The notes under the pieces were generated by a model, which did no database searches, had not been told where the DNA came from, and was given only the letters and a program-made list of their open reading frames with translations. Shown in pieces: positions 53,509 through 62,476 of a stretch of DNA of 64,000 nt. The stretch covers positions 682,001-746,000 of the forward strand of contig NZ_FPCJ01000001.1 of the NCBI RefSeq assembly GCF_900116565.1, read 5' to 3'. The stretch comes from Thermoflavifilum thermophilum (GTDB lineage: Bacteria; Bacteroidota; Bacteroidia; Chitinophagales; Chitinophagaceae). How positions within the stretch are numbered: position 1 is the stretch's first letter; each line of letters begins with the position of its first letter. The translations under genes were made by a program, and so were the position numbers.

Positions 53509-54432
53509 TCAGATGCCCAGCTTATGCAATACCACCTGAGCCATTTTAAGGCTGGCTTCGTGGGTATATCCGGCAATATGCGGTGTGATGATGACTCGCG
53601 GATGATGCAATAGATATTGAAAATCTTCCCGCTCGGCATCGGTAAGCTGATCAATACGTTCATTTTCCAAAACGTCCAGGCAGGCGCCTGCTATGCGTTC
53701 TTCCTTCAGGGCTTCTACCAGATCATGGGTATCTACCACGGCTCCCCTCGATGTATTGATCAGATATACCGGCGTAGTAAATGAATGGATAAACCTGCGA
53801 TTCACCATATGATGGGTTTCTTCCGTCAACGGCACATGCAGGCTCACAATATCTGCCTGCCGGAAAATGGTTTCCAGACTTACTTCCTGGACATATTCAT
53901 TGCCAAAGCCGGTTTTGTACTTGTCATAAGCCAGTATAGTAGCTCCAAAACCGCTGAGTTTGCGGGCAAACGCTGAGCCGGTGTGGCCGTATCCGATAAT
54001 GCCCACTACTTTTCCGCCAATCTCGTATCCCCTGTTTTTTTCCCGTTCCCAAATTCCTTCTTTTAGCTGATCATAGCTTACCCTGAAATGGCGCAAAAGA
54101 GCCACCAGCATGCCCACGGCATGTTCGCCAACGGCATCGGCATTGCCTTCCGGACTGCTTACGCAGCGGATTCCTTTCGAAGTAGCATAGGCTACATCAA
54201 TCAACTCCATACCCGAACCCAAACGGGCAATCCATTGCAGATGAATGCCCCGGTCAATCAGCCGGCGATCCACAGGAATACGCGTGGTAACAACCAAGCC
54301 CGCACATTCGTGAATGAGCTGATAAGCCTCTTCATAGCTAATAGCCGGATGATACAATACCTGATAACCCTTTTCCTTTAGATGATCAATTAGGTAAGGA
54401 TGTGTTTTTGCTGTAATCAAAACTTTGCTCAT
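53509..54432 (-). CDS. D-isomer-specific 2-hydroxyacid dehydrogenase
   Basis: A 307-residue NAD-dependent dehydrogenase of the SerA/phosphoglycerate dehydrogenase family. The Rossmann motif is GIIGYGHTGSAFARKL, with active-site Arg in INTSRGAVVD, Glu in DVLENERID and His in ITPHIAGYTHE. It lacks the ACT regulatory domain, which gives the shorter length. The substrate could be 3-phosphoglycerate or another 2-hydroxyacid; nothing nearby decides. It is 25 bases downstream of rsmA in the same direction and is closed by a terminator. Confidence 0.93.
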   Translation of the reverse strand: MSKVLITAKTHPYLIDHLKEKGYQVLYHPAISYEEAYQLIHECAGLVVTTRIPVDRRLIDRGIHLQWIARLGSGMELIDVAYATSKGIRCVSSPEGNADAVGEHAVGMLVALLRHFRVSYDQLKEGIWEREKNRGYEIGGKVVGIIGYGHTGSAFARKLSGFGATILAYDKYKTGFGNEYVQEVSLETIFRQADIVSLHVPLTEETHHMVNRRFIHSFTTPVYLINTSRGAVVDTHDLVEALKEERIAGACLDVLENERIDQLTDAEREDFQYLLHHPRVIITPHIAGYTHEASLKMAQVVLHKLGI

Positions 54433-54457
54433 AGCTGCGAAAGTAAATGTTTTAGAT

Positions 54458-55222
54458 TTATGGGTTTACATGCCTATACCATTCATACAATTGCAGATAA
54501 TCTGCCCAACCCAGTTGCTCGGCCCGTTGATTAAAGACGGGATGCTGCAGCTGTTCCGGCGGAAAGAATTCTTTTAACGCATTGCGCAGCATTTTCCGGC
54601 GTTGCTGAAAAGCCGTTTTCACCAGTTGTATGTATTGCTTTTCATCTGTGATCAACGGATGTTCGGGTTTCGGCATCAGCCTGATGACGGCCGATTGCAC
54701 GCGGGGCGGAGGGAAAAAACAGTTGGGCGATACCTCGAACAAATATTCAATCTGAAACCAGGTTTGCAACAGCACACTCAATAACCCGTATGTTTTTTGT
54801 CCGGGTGAGCTGCAAATGCGCTGGGCTACCTCTTTCTGCACCATGCCAACCGCCAGCTGCATATGTGCTTTCCATTCCATGATCCGAAACATGATGCCAG
54901 AAGTGATCTGATAAGGGAAATTGCCGATTAATTTAAACGGTCTGCTAAAGGGCAATGCCATCTCCAACACATCGCCCTGCAACAGGCTTCCTTCCAGTTC
55001 TGGATATCGTCTCAGCAAATACAGGATTTTTTCTTTGTCTATCTCTATAGCCCGATATTCAATCTCCGGCAGCGCGATCAGATATTTTGTCAATGCACCC
55101 AGGCCAGGTCCCACTTCCAGCACAGCTTCGCCGGGTTGAAACATCAATGCCTGAATGATTTTTCGGGAAATATTTTCATCCTGGAGAAAATGCTGACCTA
55201 ATGATTTATGAATCTGATACAT
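54458..55222 (-). CDS. rsmA: 16S rRNA dimethyladenosine transferase RsmA (KsgA)
   Basis: A 254-residue SAM-dependent enzyme that dimethylates the two adenines in helix 45 of 16S rRNA. KSLGQHFLQDENI, SAM motif I LEVGPGLGALT (residues 35-45), the catalytic GNFPYQIT (100-107) and PRVQSAVIRL are all present. The start ATG 55222 gives the family beginning. It diverges from pdxA across about 83 bases, and is transcribed with the hydroxyacid dehydrogenase gene. Confidence 0.97.
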   Translation of the reverse strand: MYQIHKSLGQHFLQDENISRKIIQALMFQPGEAVLEVGPGLGALTKYLIALPEIEYRAIEIDKEKILYLLRRYPELEGSLLQGDVLEMALPFSRPFKLIGNFPYQITSGIMFRIMEWKAHMQLAVGMVQKEVAQRICSSPGQKTYGLLSVLLQTWFQIEYLFEVSPNCFFPPPRVQSAVIRLMPKPEHPLITDEKQYIQLVKTAFQQRRKMLRNALKEFFPPEQLQHPVFNQRAEQLGWADYLQLYEWYRHVNP

Positions 55223-55268
55223 GTGCCAGCAAAAATAAAACCTTCTCTGTTAAACAGATCTGTTGCTT

Positions 55269-55284
55269 CGCGGCCAAAGCCGCG
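55269..55284. promoter_or_regulatory. Inverted repeat in the rsmA-pdxA gap
   Basis: CGCGGC (55269-55274), loop CAAA, GCCGCG (55279-55284): a perfect 6-base-pair GC palindrome a few bases upstream of the TATCTTTG element before pdxA. Possible operator or a small hairpin. Confidence 0.4.
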
Positions 55285-55291
55285 GAAATGC

Positions 55292-55299
55292 TATCTTTG
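55292..55299 (+). promoter_or_regulatory. -7-like element directly before pdxA
   Basis: TATCTTTG fits TAnnTTTG and ends 6 bases before ATG 55306, so transcription would start at or just before the start codon (leaderless or nearly so). The nearest TTG is 26 bases upstream, too far for a normal -33. Confidence 0.35.
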
Positions 55300-55305
55300 T
55301 GCCCC

Positions 55306-56364
55306 ATGAGCAATATATCTTCCAAACCTGTTATCGGCATCACCTGTGGCGATCTGAACGGAATTGGCATTGAACTGATCATCAAAACCTTCAGTGATCA
55401 GCGCATGCTTGATCAATGCATACCCGTCATCTATGCTTCTTCCCGAACCATCAACTTTTACAGAAAACAATTGAACGAATATCCGTTGAATTTTCAGATC
55501 CTTCGCGATTTTCAACGTCTTCAGTCCAAACACGTATATGTGTATAACTGCTGGGAAGAAGAGGTGAATATTACCCCGGGCCAGCTCACAGAGGCTGGTG
55601 GACAATTTGCCATTCGCGCGCTGAAAACAGCTGTGGATCATGCCCGTAAAGGTTGGATTCAGGGATTGGTAACTGCTCCGATACACAAAGCCAATACTCA
55701 TTCGGCTGATTTTCCCTATGCCGGTCATACCGGTTTCCTGCGTGATGCTTTTGAGGTTCCGGATGTGCTGATGCTGATGATTGCCGATGACCTGAAAATC
55801 GGAGTAGTCACGGAGCATATTCCGATTTCCGAGGTAGCAGCAGCTATCAAGGAAGAGATCATTGCAAGTAAAATTGAACTCCTGCGCAAAAGCCTTATCC
55901 GTGACTTTGCCATTGAAATGCCACGGATAGCTGTGCTGGGGTTAAACCCCCATGCCGGCGATGACGGCCATATCGGCACAGAGGAAAAAACAATGATAGC
56001 CCCTCTCATCCAATCCTTGCGCCAGCAAGGCAGGATGGTGTTTGGGCCCTACAGTGCGGATGCATTTTTTGCCAGAGCCCAATACCGTCATTTTCATGCT
56101 GTGCTGGCCATGTATCACGATCAGGGACTGATTCCCTTTAAATCATTAACACAGGAGCCCGGTGTAAATTTTACAGCCGGATTGCCCATTGTACGCACTT
56201 CTCCTGATCATGGTACGGCTTTCGACATTGCCGGGAAAAATCAGGCCGATCCTTCTTCATTCCGCCAGGCTGTTTTTGCCTGCATTGATATGCTGCGCAA
56301 TCGCGTGGCCTACGATGAGAGCACGCGAAATCCATTGAAAAAATCAGAACTTCAGCCTGAATAA
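55306..56364 (+). CDS. pdxA: 4-hydroxythreonine-4-phosphate dehydrogenase PdxA
   Basis: A 352-residue enzyme of pyridoxal phosphate synthesis (DXP-dependent route). GITCGDLNGIG is the usual N-terminal glycine motif, VTAPIHKAN and YAGHTGFLRDAF carry metal-binding His, and AMYHDQGLIPFKSL and TSPDHGTAFDIAG complete the family. The computed frame starts at 55201, but residues before ATG 55306 are not family-like. The operon partner pdxJ is not in the window. A strong bidirectional terminator follows. Confidence 0.95.
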   Translation: MSNISSKPVIGITCGDLNGIGIELIIKTFSDQRMLDQCIPVIYASSRTINFYRKQLNEYPLNFQILRDFQRLQSKHVYVYNCWEEEVNITPGQLTEAGGQFAIRALKTAVDHARKGWIQGLVTAPIHKANTHSADFPYAGHTGFLRDAFEVPDVLMLMIADDLKIGVVTEHIPISEVAAAIKEEIIASKIELLRKSLIRDFAIEMPRIAVLGLNPHAGDDGHIGTEEKTMIAPLIQSLRQQGRMVFGPYSADAFFARAQYRHFHAVLAMYHDQGLIPFKSLTQEPGVNFTAGLPIVRTSPDHGTAFDIAGKNQADPSSFRQAVFACIDMLRNRVAYDESTRNPLKKSELQPE

Positions 56365-56401
56365 AAAAATCCCGAGTTGATGGATCACCCGGGATTTTTT
56401 T
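56363..56401. terminator. Bidirectional terminator between pdxA and atpA
   Basis: Seven A, TCCCG, a 15-base loop, CGGGA and seven T: stem 56363-56374 with 56390-56401. It closes pdxA on the forward strand and atpA on the reverse, 20 bases past the atpA stop. Confidence 0.85.
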
Positions 56402-56420
56402 GCCAGGATCTGAGCAGCTT

Positions 56421-57998
56421 TTACTTGAAGCGAGGCGTCAATTCCTTGGCCAATTCCACCATTCTGCGGATTCCATCTTCCGGGAGATTACCTTTTTTGA
56501 ATTCGGCGAGCACATCGGGCAAGCGCAGCTCCATTTCGTGCAGGAAGGCCGCTTCAAAGTCCCTGACTTTTTGCACAGGAATTTCACTCAACAAATTGTT
56601 AGTTCCCAGGTAAATGATGGCAATCTGCTTTTCAACCGGGTATGGTGAATATTGAGGCTGTTTAAGAATTTCCACGTTACGGGCTCCTTTATCGAGCACG
56701 GCACGGGTAGCGGCATCCAGGTCACCCCCGAATTTGGCAAAAGCTTCCATATCCCGATACAGGGCCTGGTCGAGCTTCAGGGTACCGGCTACTTTTTTCA
56801 TGGATTTGATTTGTGCATTTCCTCCTACCCGGCTTACCGAAATACCCACGTTGATAGCTGGGCGAATACCGGCATTGAACAGGTTGGATTCCAGGAAGAT
56901 TTGCCCATCGGTGATGGAAATTACATTGGTGGGGATATAAGCTGAAACGTCGCCTGCCTGGGTTTCAATAATGGGCAAAGCCGTCAGAGATCCGCCGCCT
57001 TTCACCAGATGCCGGATGCTGTCGGGCAGGTCGTTCATCTGGCGGGCCACATCGTCATCGTCAATGATTTTGGCCGCTCTTTCCAGCAGGCGGGAATGGA
57101 GGTAAAACACATCGCCCGGATAAGCCTCGCGGCCCGGCGGACGGCGCAACAGGAGCGATACTTCGCGATAGGCCACGGCCTGTTTACTCAGGTCGTCATA
57201 GACAATCAGCGCCGGGCGGCCCGTATCGCGGAAATACTCGCCAATGGCGGCGCCAGCAAAGGGCGCATAAAACTGAAGCGGAGCGGGGTCGGCCGCTGTA
57301 GCCGATACAATCACGGTATAATCCATAGCCCCGTAGTCGCTCAATGTTTTCATCACACCGGCCACCGTCGAAGCCTTCTGGCCAATAGCCACGTAAATGC
57401 AATACACCGGCTGACCGGCTTCATAAAACTCGCGCTGGTTGATGATCGTATCAATCGCGATGGCTGTTTTTCCGGTTTGCCGGTCGCCAATGATCAATTC
57501 GCGCTGGCCACGGCCAATAGGAATCATGGCATCAATAGCCTTGATACCGGTTTGCAGGGGCTGTTTTACGGGTTCCCGGTAAATAACGCCCGGAGCCTTG
57601 CGCTCGAGAGGCATTTCATAGAGTTCCCCTGTGATGGGACCTTTGCCATCAATGGGTTCACCTAAGGTATTGATGACCCGGCCAATCAATGCCTCCCCAA
57701 CTTTTATGGAAGCAATTTTGCCGGTCCGGCGTACATGATCGCCTTCGCGAATACCGGTGTAATCGCCCATCAGCACCACACCCACGTTGTCTTCTTCCAG
57801 GTTCAACGCAATGGCTTTTACCCCATTTTCAAATTCAACCAATTCACCGGATCGCACATGTTCCAGGCCATAGATACGGGCGATACCATCGCCCACTTCC
57901 AGCACAGTACCCACCTCTTCAAGGCATACTTCGGTATCCAGGTGAGCAAGCTGTTCCCGGAGAATAGCGGATATTTCATCTGGTTTGATCTCTGCCAT
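56421..57998 (-). CDS. atpA: ATP synthase F1 subunit alpha
   Basis: A 525-residue F1 catalytic-hexamer subunit. Walker [14 protein letters not shown], the [18 protein letters not shown] segment, [25 protein letters not shown] and the late [18 protein letters not shown] are all family marks; the N-terminal crown domain begins [16 protein letters not shown]. It is the last gene of the atpB-E-F-H-A operon: a terminator follows and atpG is not found. The alpha subunit here binds ATP without catalysis. Confidence 0.98.
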   Translation of the reverse strand: MAEIKPDEISAILREQLAHLDTEVCLEEVGTVLEVGDGIARIYGLEHVRSGELVEFENGVKAIALNLEEDNVGVVLMGDYTGIREGDHVRRTGKIASIKVGEALIGRVINTLGEPIDGKGPITGELYEMPLERKAPGVIYREPVKQPLQTGIKAIDAMIPIGRGQRELIIGDRQTGKTAIAIDTIINQREFYEAGQPVYCIYVAIGQKASTVAGVMKTLSDYGAMDYTVIVSATAADPAPLQFYAPFAGAAIGEYFRDTGRPALIVYDDLSKQAVAYREVSLLLRRPPGREAYPGDVFYLHSRLLERAAKIIDDDDVARQMNDLPDSIRHLVKGGGSLTALPIIETQAGDVSAYIPTNVISITDGQIFLESNLFNAGIRPAINVGISVSRVGGNAQIKSMKKVAGTLKLDQALYRDMEAFAKFGGDLDAATRAVLDKGARNVEILKQPQYSPYPVEKQIAIIYLGTNNLLSEIPVQKVRDFEAAFLHEMELRLPDVLAEFKKGNLPEDGIRRMVELAKELTPRFK

Positions 57999-58026
57999 AG
58001 GTTATCAGAATTTGCAATGCTTTTGG

Positions 58027-58590
58027 TTATCGAATATTGTACACGTAACTGGTATCGAGAAATTGTTTTTTGACTTTCTGGAGCTGATGATAAATACTGG
58101 CATCCAGCAGGCGGTCGCCCGTCTGCAACACAAATCCGCCAATCAGCCGCGGGTCAACCCGTGTTTGCAGTTCAACCTGCTTCCAGCCCAGTGAATCCTG
58201 CAATTTTTGGACAATAAGCTCACAAGTTTGCTGGCTTACCGGCACAGCAGTGGTAATACTTACCCGATGAATTTCCTTCAGAGCAAAGTACTGATCAATA
58301 ATTGCGCTGGCGATCTCGGGCAAATAGGCTTCGCGCCCCTTTCTGATGAGCAGCCGGATGAACTGATAGGTGAGTGGTTGCACCCTTTCTTTCAATATTT
58401 GCGCCGCAACCTTTTCTTTTTTATCGGGTTTGATGACGGGGCTTTTCAGGAAACTCACCCATTGCCGGCTTTCTTTGCACATCTGGTTCAGGAGCCTGGC
58501 ATCCTGATATACGGCTTCCAGCTGCCCCATGCTCTGGGCCAGTTCAATCAGTGATTTGGCATATCGTGAAGCAATGAGCGGATTTTTCAC
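58027..58590 (-). CDS. atpH: ATP synthase F1 subunit delta
   Basis: A 187-residue peripheral-stalk subunit (OSCP homologue). The start is GTG at 58590, giving KNPLIASRYAKSLIELAQSM, which aligns with the family beginning. The C-terminal domain has VSITTAVPVS and DPRLIGGFVLQTGDRLLDASI, the family signature. It lies 25 bases after atpF and 28 before atpA, so the operon order is standard. Confidence 0.95.
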   Translation of the reverse strand: MKNPLIASRYAKSLIELAQSMGQLEAVYQDARLLNQMCKESRQWVSFLKSPVIKPDKKEKVAAQILKERVQPLTYQFIRLLIRKGREAYLPEIASAIIDQYFALKEIHRVSITTAVPVSQQTCELIVQKLQDSLGWKQVELQTRVDPRLIGGFVLQTGDRLLDASIYHQLQKVKKQFLDTSYVYNIR

Positions 58591-58615
58591 CTGTCCTGAA
58601 TTTGGATATTAAGTA

Positions 58616-59110
58616 TCAATTGAGTTTTACTTCTTCCACCAGCTGTTTAATATAAGCTTCCTGTTTTTCCGGATCTGACAATGCCCGGCGCAGGATGCGT
58701 TCAGAAAGCTCGACGGCCATCAGTCCGATTTGATTTTTGATATCGGTAATGGCAGCCATTTTCTGGCGTTCGATGGCTTCGCGGGTTTCTTCCATGATTT
58801 TCCGTGCCTCTTCCTTGGCTTGTTCTCTTGCCTGTTCAATGATTTGCTCTTTCATTTCCTTGGCTTCGCGAAGGATACGGCTCCGTTCGGCCTTGGCTTC
58901 AGCCAGTATTTGCTCATGTTCCAGCTTCATCTGCGACATTTCAGCTTTTACCTTTTCAGCCGCAGCAATTGAATCGGCAATCATTTTCTCACGCTGGTCG
59001 AGCATGTTCAGAATAGGCTTCCAGGCATATTTCCGCAAGATGAACAGCGTGATGAGAAACACGACCAGTGTCCAGAAAATCAATCCGAAATCAGGATGAA
59101 GTAAGCTCAT
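58616..59110 (-). CDS. atpF: ATP synthase F0 subunit b
   Basis: A 164-residue stalk subunit: a hydrophobic N-terminal anchor (LIFWTLVVFLITLFILRKYAW region, residues about 8-28) and a long charged coiled-coil (residues about 35-130, rich in Glu, Lys and Ala) that clamps F0 to F1. It follows atpE after 78 bases that hold a perfect stem-loop and precedes atpH by 25 bases. Confidence 0.96.
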   Translation of the reverse strand: MSLLHPDFGLIFWTLVVFLITLFILRKYAWKPILNMLDQREKMIADSIAAAEKVKAEMSQMKLEHEQILAEAKAERSRILREAKEMKEQIIEQAREQAKEEARKIMEETREAIERQKMAAITDIKNQIGLMAVELSERILRRALSDPEKQEAYIKQLVEEVKLN

Positions 59111-59142
59111 ATTTCAGAAATTGTAAATCACATACAAACAAA

Positions 59143-59181
59143 ATTACTGCATCCTTTGCCCTTTGCGCCGGATGCAGTAAT
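59143..59181 (-). other. Perfect 12-base-pair stem-loop between atpE and atpF
   Basis: ATTACTGCATCC (59143-59154) pairs with GGATGCAGTAAT (59170-59181), loop of 15. On the reverse (transcribed) strand it lies 7 bases after the atpE stop and is followed by TTTGTTTG, not a full T-tract. It could protect the atpE 3' end or partially stop transcription, giving more c subunit than b. Confidence 0.85.
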
Positions 59182-59188
59182 GAAAATG

Positions 59189-59470
<282 letters not shown>

Positions 59471-60592
59471 CTAAATGACAGCTTCTTCTTCCGATCCGTG
59501 ATGGTGGCCCGTTTCAAAAGCCTGTGAAATAAACAGAGCCGAAAGACTCGTGAAAATATAGGCCTGAATAAAACCTACCAGCAACTCCACGAAATACATG
59601 AACACCGTAAAAGCCACGGATACGATTGAAAAACCCCAGCCTGCAGCAACAGCCAATCCGCCAAATATGAAAATAAGCGACAGAATGCTGATGATGATCA
59701 GGTGGCCGGCCAGCATGTTGGCAAACAACCGGATCATCAGAGCAAAGGGCTTGGTGAAAAAACTCAGGATTTCTACCGGAATCAAAATAATCTTCACTAA
59801 AATAGGCACATCCGGCGGCCAGAGGATATGCCCCCAATACTGACGGGTGGAGCTGATGACAATGAAAAACAAGGTAATCAGGGCCAGTACACCGGTAAAT
59901 GCAATGTTGCCCGGCACATTGGCCGATCCCGGAATCAGCCCCAGCAATGCATTGATCCAGATAAAAAAGAATACCGTCAGCAAATAAGGCAGGTATTTGT
60001 CGGCTTTCTCACCCAGAAAAGCTCGAGCCACATCATCGCGAATAAACAATACAATGGGCTCAATGGCGTTTTGCCAGCCGTGCGGTGCACGATGAGGTGC
60101 TTCCTGGTAGCGACGGGCCACTTTGGTAAACAACAAAATCATCAGCAACGCCGCCACCATCATCTGAATCACATTGCGGGTCAACGAAAGATCATACACG
60201 GGCTTATCCAGATTGGGCGAGCCATCCGGATGTACAGCAATGATATGTCCTTCCAGAAACTTCTGGGGGTCGAGATGATATTTCTGAATATATTCCTCCG
60301 TAAGCAGCTGAAATCCATCATATGGCACGCGGCCTTCTTCAAATTTTGCAGAAGAAAAAACCGTGAATCCCTGCTTGGGCACGTACAAAATCACCGGCAA
60401 ATGCCAGACAACGGGATGGTTGTTAACCGTGAAAAAATGCCAGTCATGCGCATCGCTGATATGCTCCAGGATCACCTTATCGGGCCGGAACCCAGCTTCT
60501 TCAGCCCGTACCGGAAAAACGAAACCAACAAAAAGCAGGCATGAAACAGCGAAACGAGCTACTGCAGCTATTTTTATGGAATTTCCCGTCAT
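59471..60592 (-). CDS. atpB: ATP synthase F0 subunit a
   Basis: A 373-residue membrane subunit with the proton half-channels. It has an N-terminal signal-like segment (residues about 8-28, ending VRAEEAG) and a periplasmic domain of about 100 residues before the membrane helices, longer than the Escherichia coli form but as I recall normal for Bacteroidota. The essential Arg is in KPFALMIRLFANMLAGH. The computed frame starts with TTG at 60613, so ATG 60592 is used. It leads the operon; no atpI precedes it. Confidence 0.95.
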   Translation of the reverse strand: MTGNSIKIAAVARFAVSCLLFVGFVFPVRAEEAGFRPDKVILEHISDAHDWHFFTVNNHPVVWHLPVILYVPKQGFTVFSSAKFEEGRVPYDGFQLLTEEYIQKYHLDPQKFLEGHIIAVHPDGSPNLDKPVYDLSLTRNVIQMMVAALLMILLFTKVARRYQEAPHRAPHGWQNAIEPIVLFIRDDVARAFLGEKADKYLPYLLTVFFFIWINALLGLIPGSANVPGNIAFTGVLALITLFFIVISSTRQYWGHILWPPDVPILVKIILIPVEILSFFTKPFALMIRLFANMLAGHLIIISILSLIFIFGGLAVAAGWGFSIVSVAFTVFMYFVELLVGFIQAYIFTSLSALFISQAFETGHHHGSEEEAVI

Positions 60593-60610
60593 CCGGCCAA
60601 AAAATTTGCG

Positions 60611-60618
60611 CAAAGGTA
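60611..60618 (-). promoter_or_regulatory. -7 element of the ATP synthase operon
   Basis: Reverse-strand TACCTTTG fits TAnnTTTG, 18 bases before ATG 60592 and overlapping the longer frame. No -33 TTG at the normal distance. Confidence 0.5.
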
Positions 60619-60660
60619 AAGATTAATCGCGCAACTCCTGCATCTGTTTTTGAAAATTTT

Positions 60661-62418
60661 TTAACTCTCGGCTTCGGCCTGTTGAAATTGCATGCTATGC
60701 AGCCGGAAATAATATCCTTTGCGTTGCAGCAGCTCTTCGTGTGTGCCCATTTCCCGGATTTCTCCCTTATCCATCACCAGAATCTGATGTGCTTTCCGGA
60801 TGGTAGAAAGCCGGTGCGCAATGACGATGGAGGTGCGTCCCTTGATCAGGGTATCAATTGCCCGCTGAATCAGCATTTCCGACTCTGTATCAACCGAGGA
60901 GGTTGCTTCATCAAGTACCAGGATCGCGGGGTCAAACAGAATGGCACGGATAAAAGCAATGAGCTGCCTCTGCCCCAGAGAAAGCGTGGTGCCTCGTTCC
61001 ATCACCCGGTAATGATATCCGCCCGGTAAACGCATAATGAAATCGTGCATGCCAATGAGCCGGGCAGCCTGTTCCACCCGTTCCAGGGGAATCTGCTTGT
61101 TATGCAGCGTGATATTGTCGTAAATTGACCCGGAAAACAGAAAAACATCCTGCAACACCACACCGATGCGGCTGCGAAGCGCCTTGAGCTGGTAGGACCG
61201 GATATCCACCCCGTCAATCAGAATGCGGCCCCGCTGAATATCATACAACCGGTTCAACACACTGATCAGGCTGGTTTTTCCCGAACCCGTATGGCCTACA
61301 ATGGCCAGGGTTTCTCCGGGATTTACCCGAAAACTAATGTCTTTCAACACATATTCCTCTCCATCATAGGAAAACCACACATGGTCAAACTGAATCTCAC
61401 CTTTTACCTGGGTAGGGGCATAAGTACCTGTATCGGGAATGGTGGCATCATGATCCAGCACCTTGAAAATGCGCTCACAGGCAACCATTCCCATCTGCAA
61501 TGTATTAAACTTATCGGCCAGCGTACGCAGCGGACGAAACAACAGGTTGATGTACAACACAAAGCTGATGATGATACCGGCTGAACTGATCTGATGAATT
61601 TCTTCATAAGCCCCGTACCATACCAGCAGACCTATACAAAGAGCGGAAATGATTTCCACTACCGGGAAAAATACGGAATAAGCAAAAATGGCATCAATAT
61701 TGGCTTTGCGATGTTCACGATTGATTTTTTTAAACTTTTCGAATTCCTGAGGTTCAGTGGCAAATGCCTGTACCACCACCATACCCGAAAGATGTTCCTG
61801 CACAAAGGCATTCAGCGCTGCCACGGCATTGCGCACCCGAAAGAAGGATTTATTCACGCTTTCCTTGAACAAATAGGTAGCCACCAGCAAAATGGGGAAT
61901 GCCGAGAGGGTAATAAGCGTCAGCCGCCAATCCGTTGCCAGCATGATGGCCATAATGGAAACAATGGTGAGCAAATCGGCTACAATGGAAATCAGGCCTT
62001 CGGAAAAGATTTCGTTGATGGCTTCAATATCGTTGATGGTACGAGTAGTAAGCGTGCCAACCGGCGTGCGATCAAAATAGCGCAGATTCAGGCTGATGAT
62101 TTTACGGTAAACTTCCATCCGCATATCGCGGATAACAGATTGTCCCAGTACGCTTGTAAGATAGGAAAAAGCAAAACGCATGAGGGTTTCCACCAACAGA
62201 ATGCCTACCTGAATCACAGTAATCCAGATGACCATCTTCAACAGGTTGTTGGCAATATACCGGTCAACCGTCATCTGAATCAGGTAGGGCCTCACCGGCG
62301 CAATGGCAGCCAGCAACACGGCCAGCACCACACTGGTGTAAAACAGGCGGCGATAAGGCCGGGCATACCGCAACAGCCGGCGCATTAACCCCACATCAAA
62401 TATTTTCTTCTGGGACAA
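60661..62418 (-). CDS. ABC exporter (MsbA/MdlB-like half-transporter)
   Basis: A 585-residue fusion of a six-helix membrane domain (about residues 1-320) and an ATPase domain. Walker A is VGHTGSGKTS, the signature is LSLGQRQL instead of LSGGQ, Walker B is ILVLDEATSSVDTES, and the H-loop IAHRLSTI is intact. The frame starts with TTG at 62418; ATG 62385 is an alternative that would lose KKIFDVGLMRR, part of the family N-terminus. It works as a dimer; the substrate (lipid, drug or peptide) is unknown. It ends 69 bases before atpB. Confidence 0.93.
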   Translation of the reverse strand: MSQKKIFDVGLMRRLLRYARPYRRLFYTSVVLAVLLAAIAPVRPYLIQMTVDRYIANNLLKMVIWITVIQVGILLVETLMRFAFSYLTSVLGQSVIRDMRMEVYRKIISLNLRYFDRTPVGTLTTRTINDIEAINEIFSEGLISIVADLLTIVSIMAIMLATDWRLTLITLSAFPILLVATYLFKESVNKSFFRVRNAVAALNAFVQEHLSGMVVVQAFATEPQEFEKFKKINREHRKANIDAIFAYSVFFPVVEIISALCIGLLVWYGAYEEIHQISSAGIIISFVLYINLLFRPLRTLADKFNTLQMGMVACERIFKVLDHDATIPDTGTYAPTQVKGEIQFDHVWFSYDGEEYVLKDISFRVNPGETLAIVGHTGSGKTSLISVLNRLYDIQRGRILIDGVDIRSYQLKALRSRIGVVLQDVFLFSGSIYDNITLHNKQIPLERVEQAARLIGMHDFIMRLPGGYHYRVMERGTTLSLGQRQLIAFIRAILFDPAILVLDEATSSVDTESEMLIQRAIDTLIKGRTSIVIAHRLSTIRKAHQILVMDKGEIREMGTHEELLQRKGYYFRLHSMQFQQAEAES

Positions 62419-62437
62419 AAGCTACCACTTAAGTCTG

Positions 62438-62445
62438 CAAATTTA
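62438..62445 (-). promoter_or_regulatory. Possible promoter of ABC exporter gene
   Basis: Reverse-strand TAAATTTG fits TAnnTTTG, 19 bases before the TTG start. A TTTG lies 23 bases further upstream, slightly long. Confidence 0.45.
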
Positions 62446-62476
62446 CGGATTCCATCGCAGGCATGTGGCAAACCCG

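Noticed and set aside
57009-57665. 218-residue forward frame opposite atpA
   Set aside because: Antisense to the atpA nucleotide-binding region; shadow.
59828-60544. 238-residue forward frame opposite atpB
   Set aside because: Shadow of atpB; no motifs or promoter.
61594-62388. 264-residue forward frame opposite the ABC exporter
   Set aside because: Antisense to a well-conserved membrane domain, His/Gln-rich shadow composition, no family motif.
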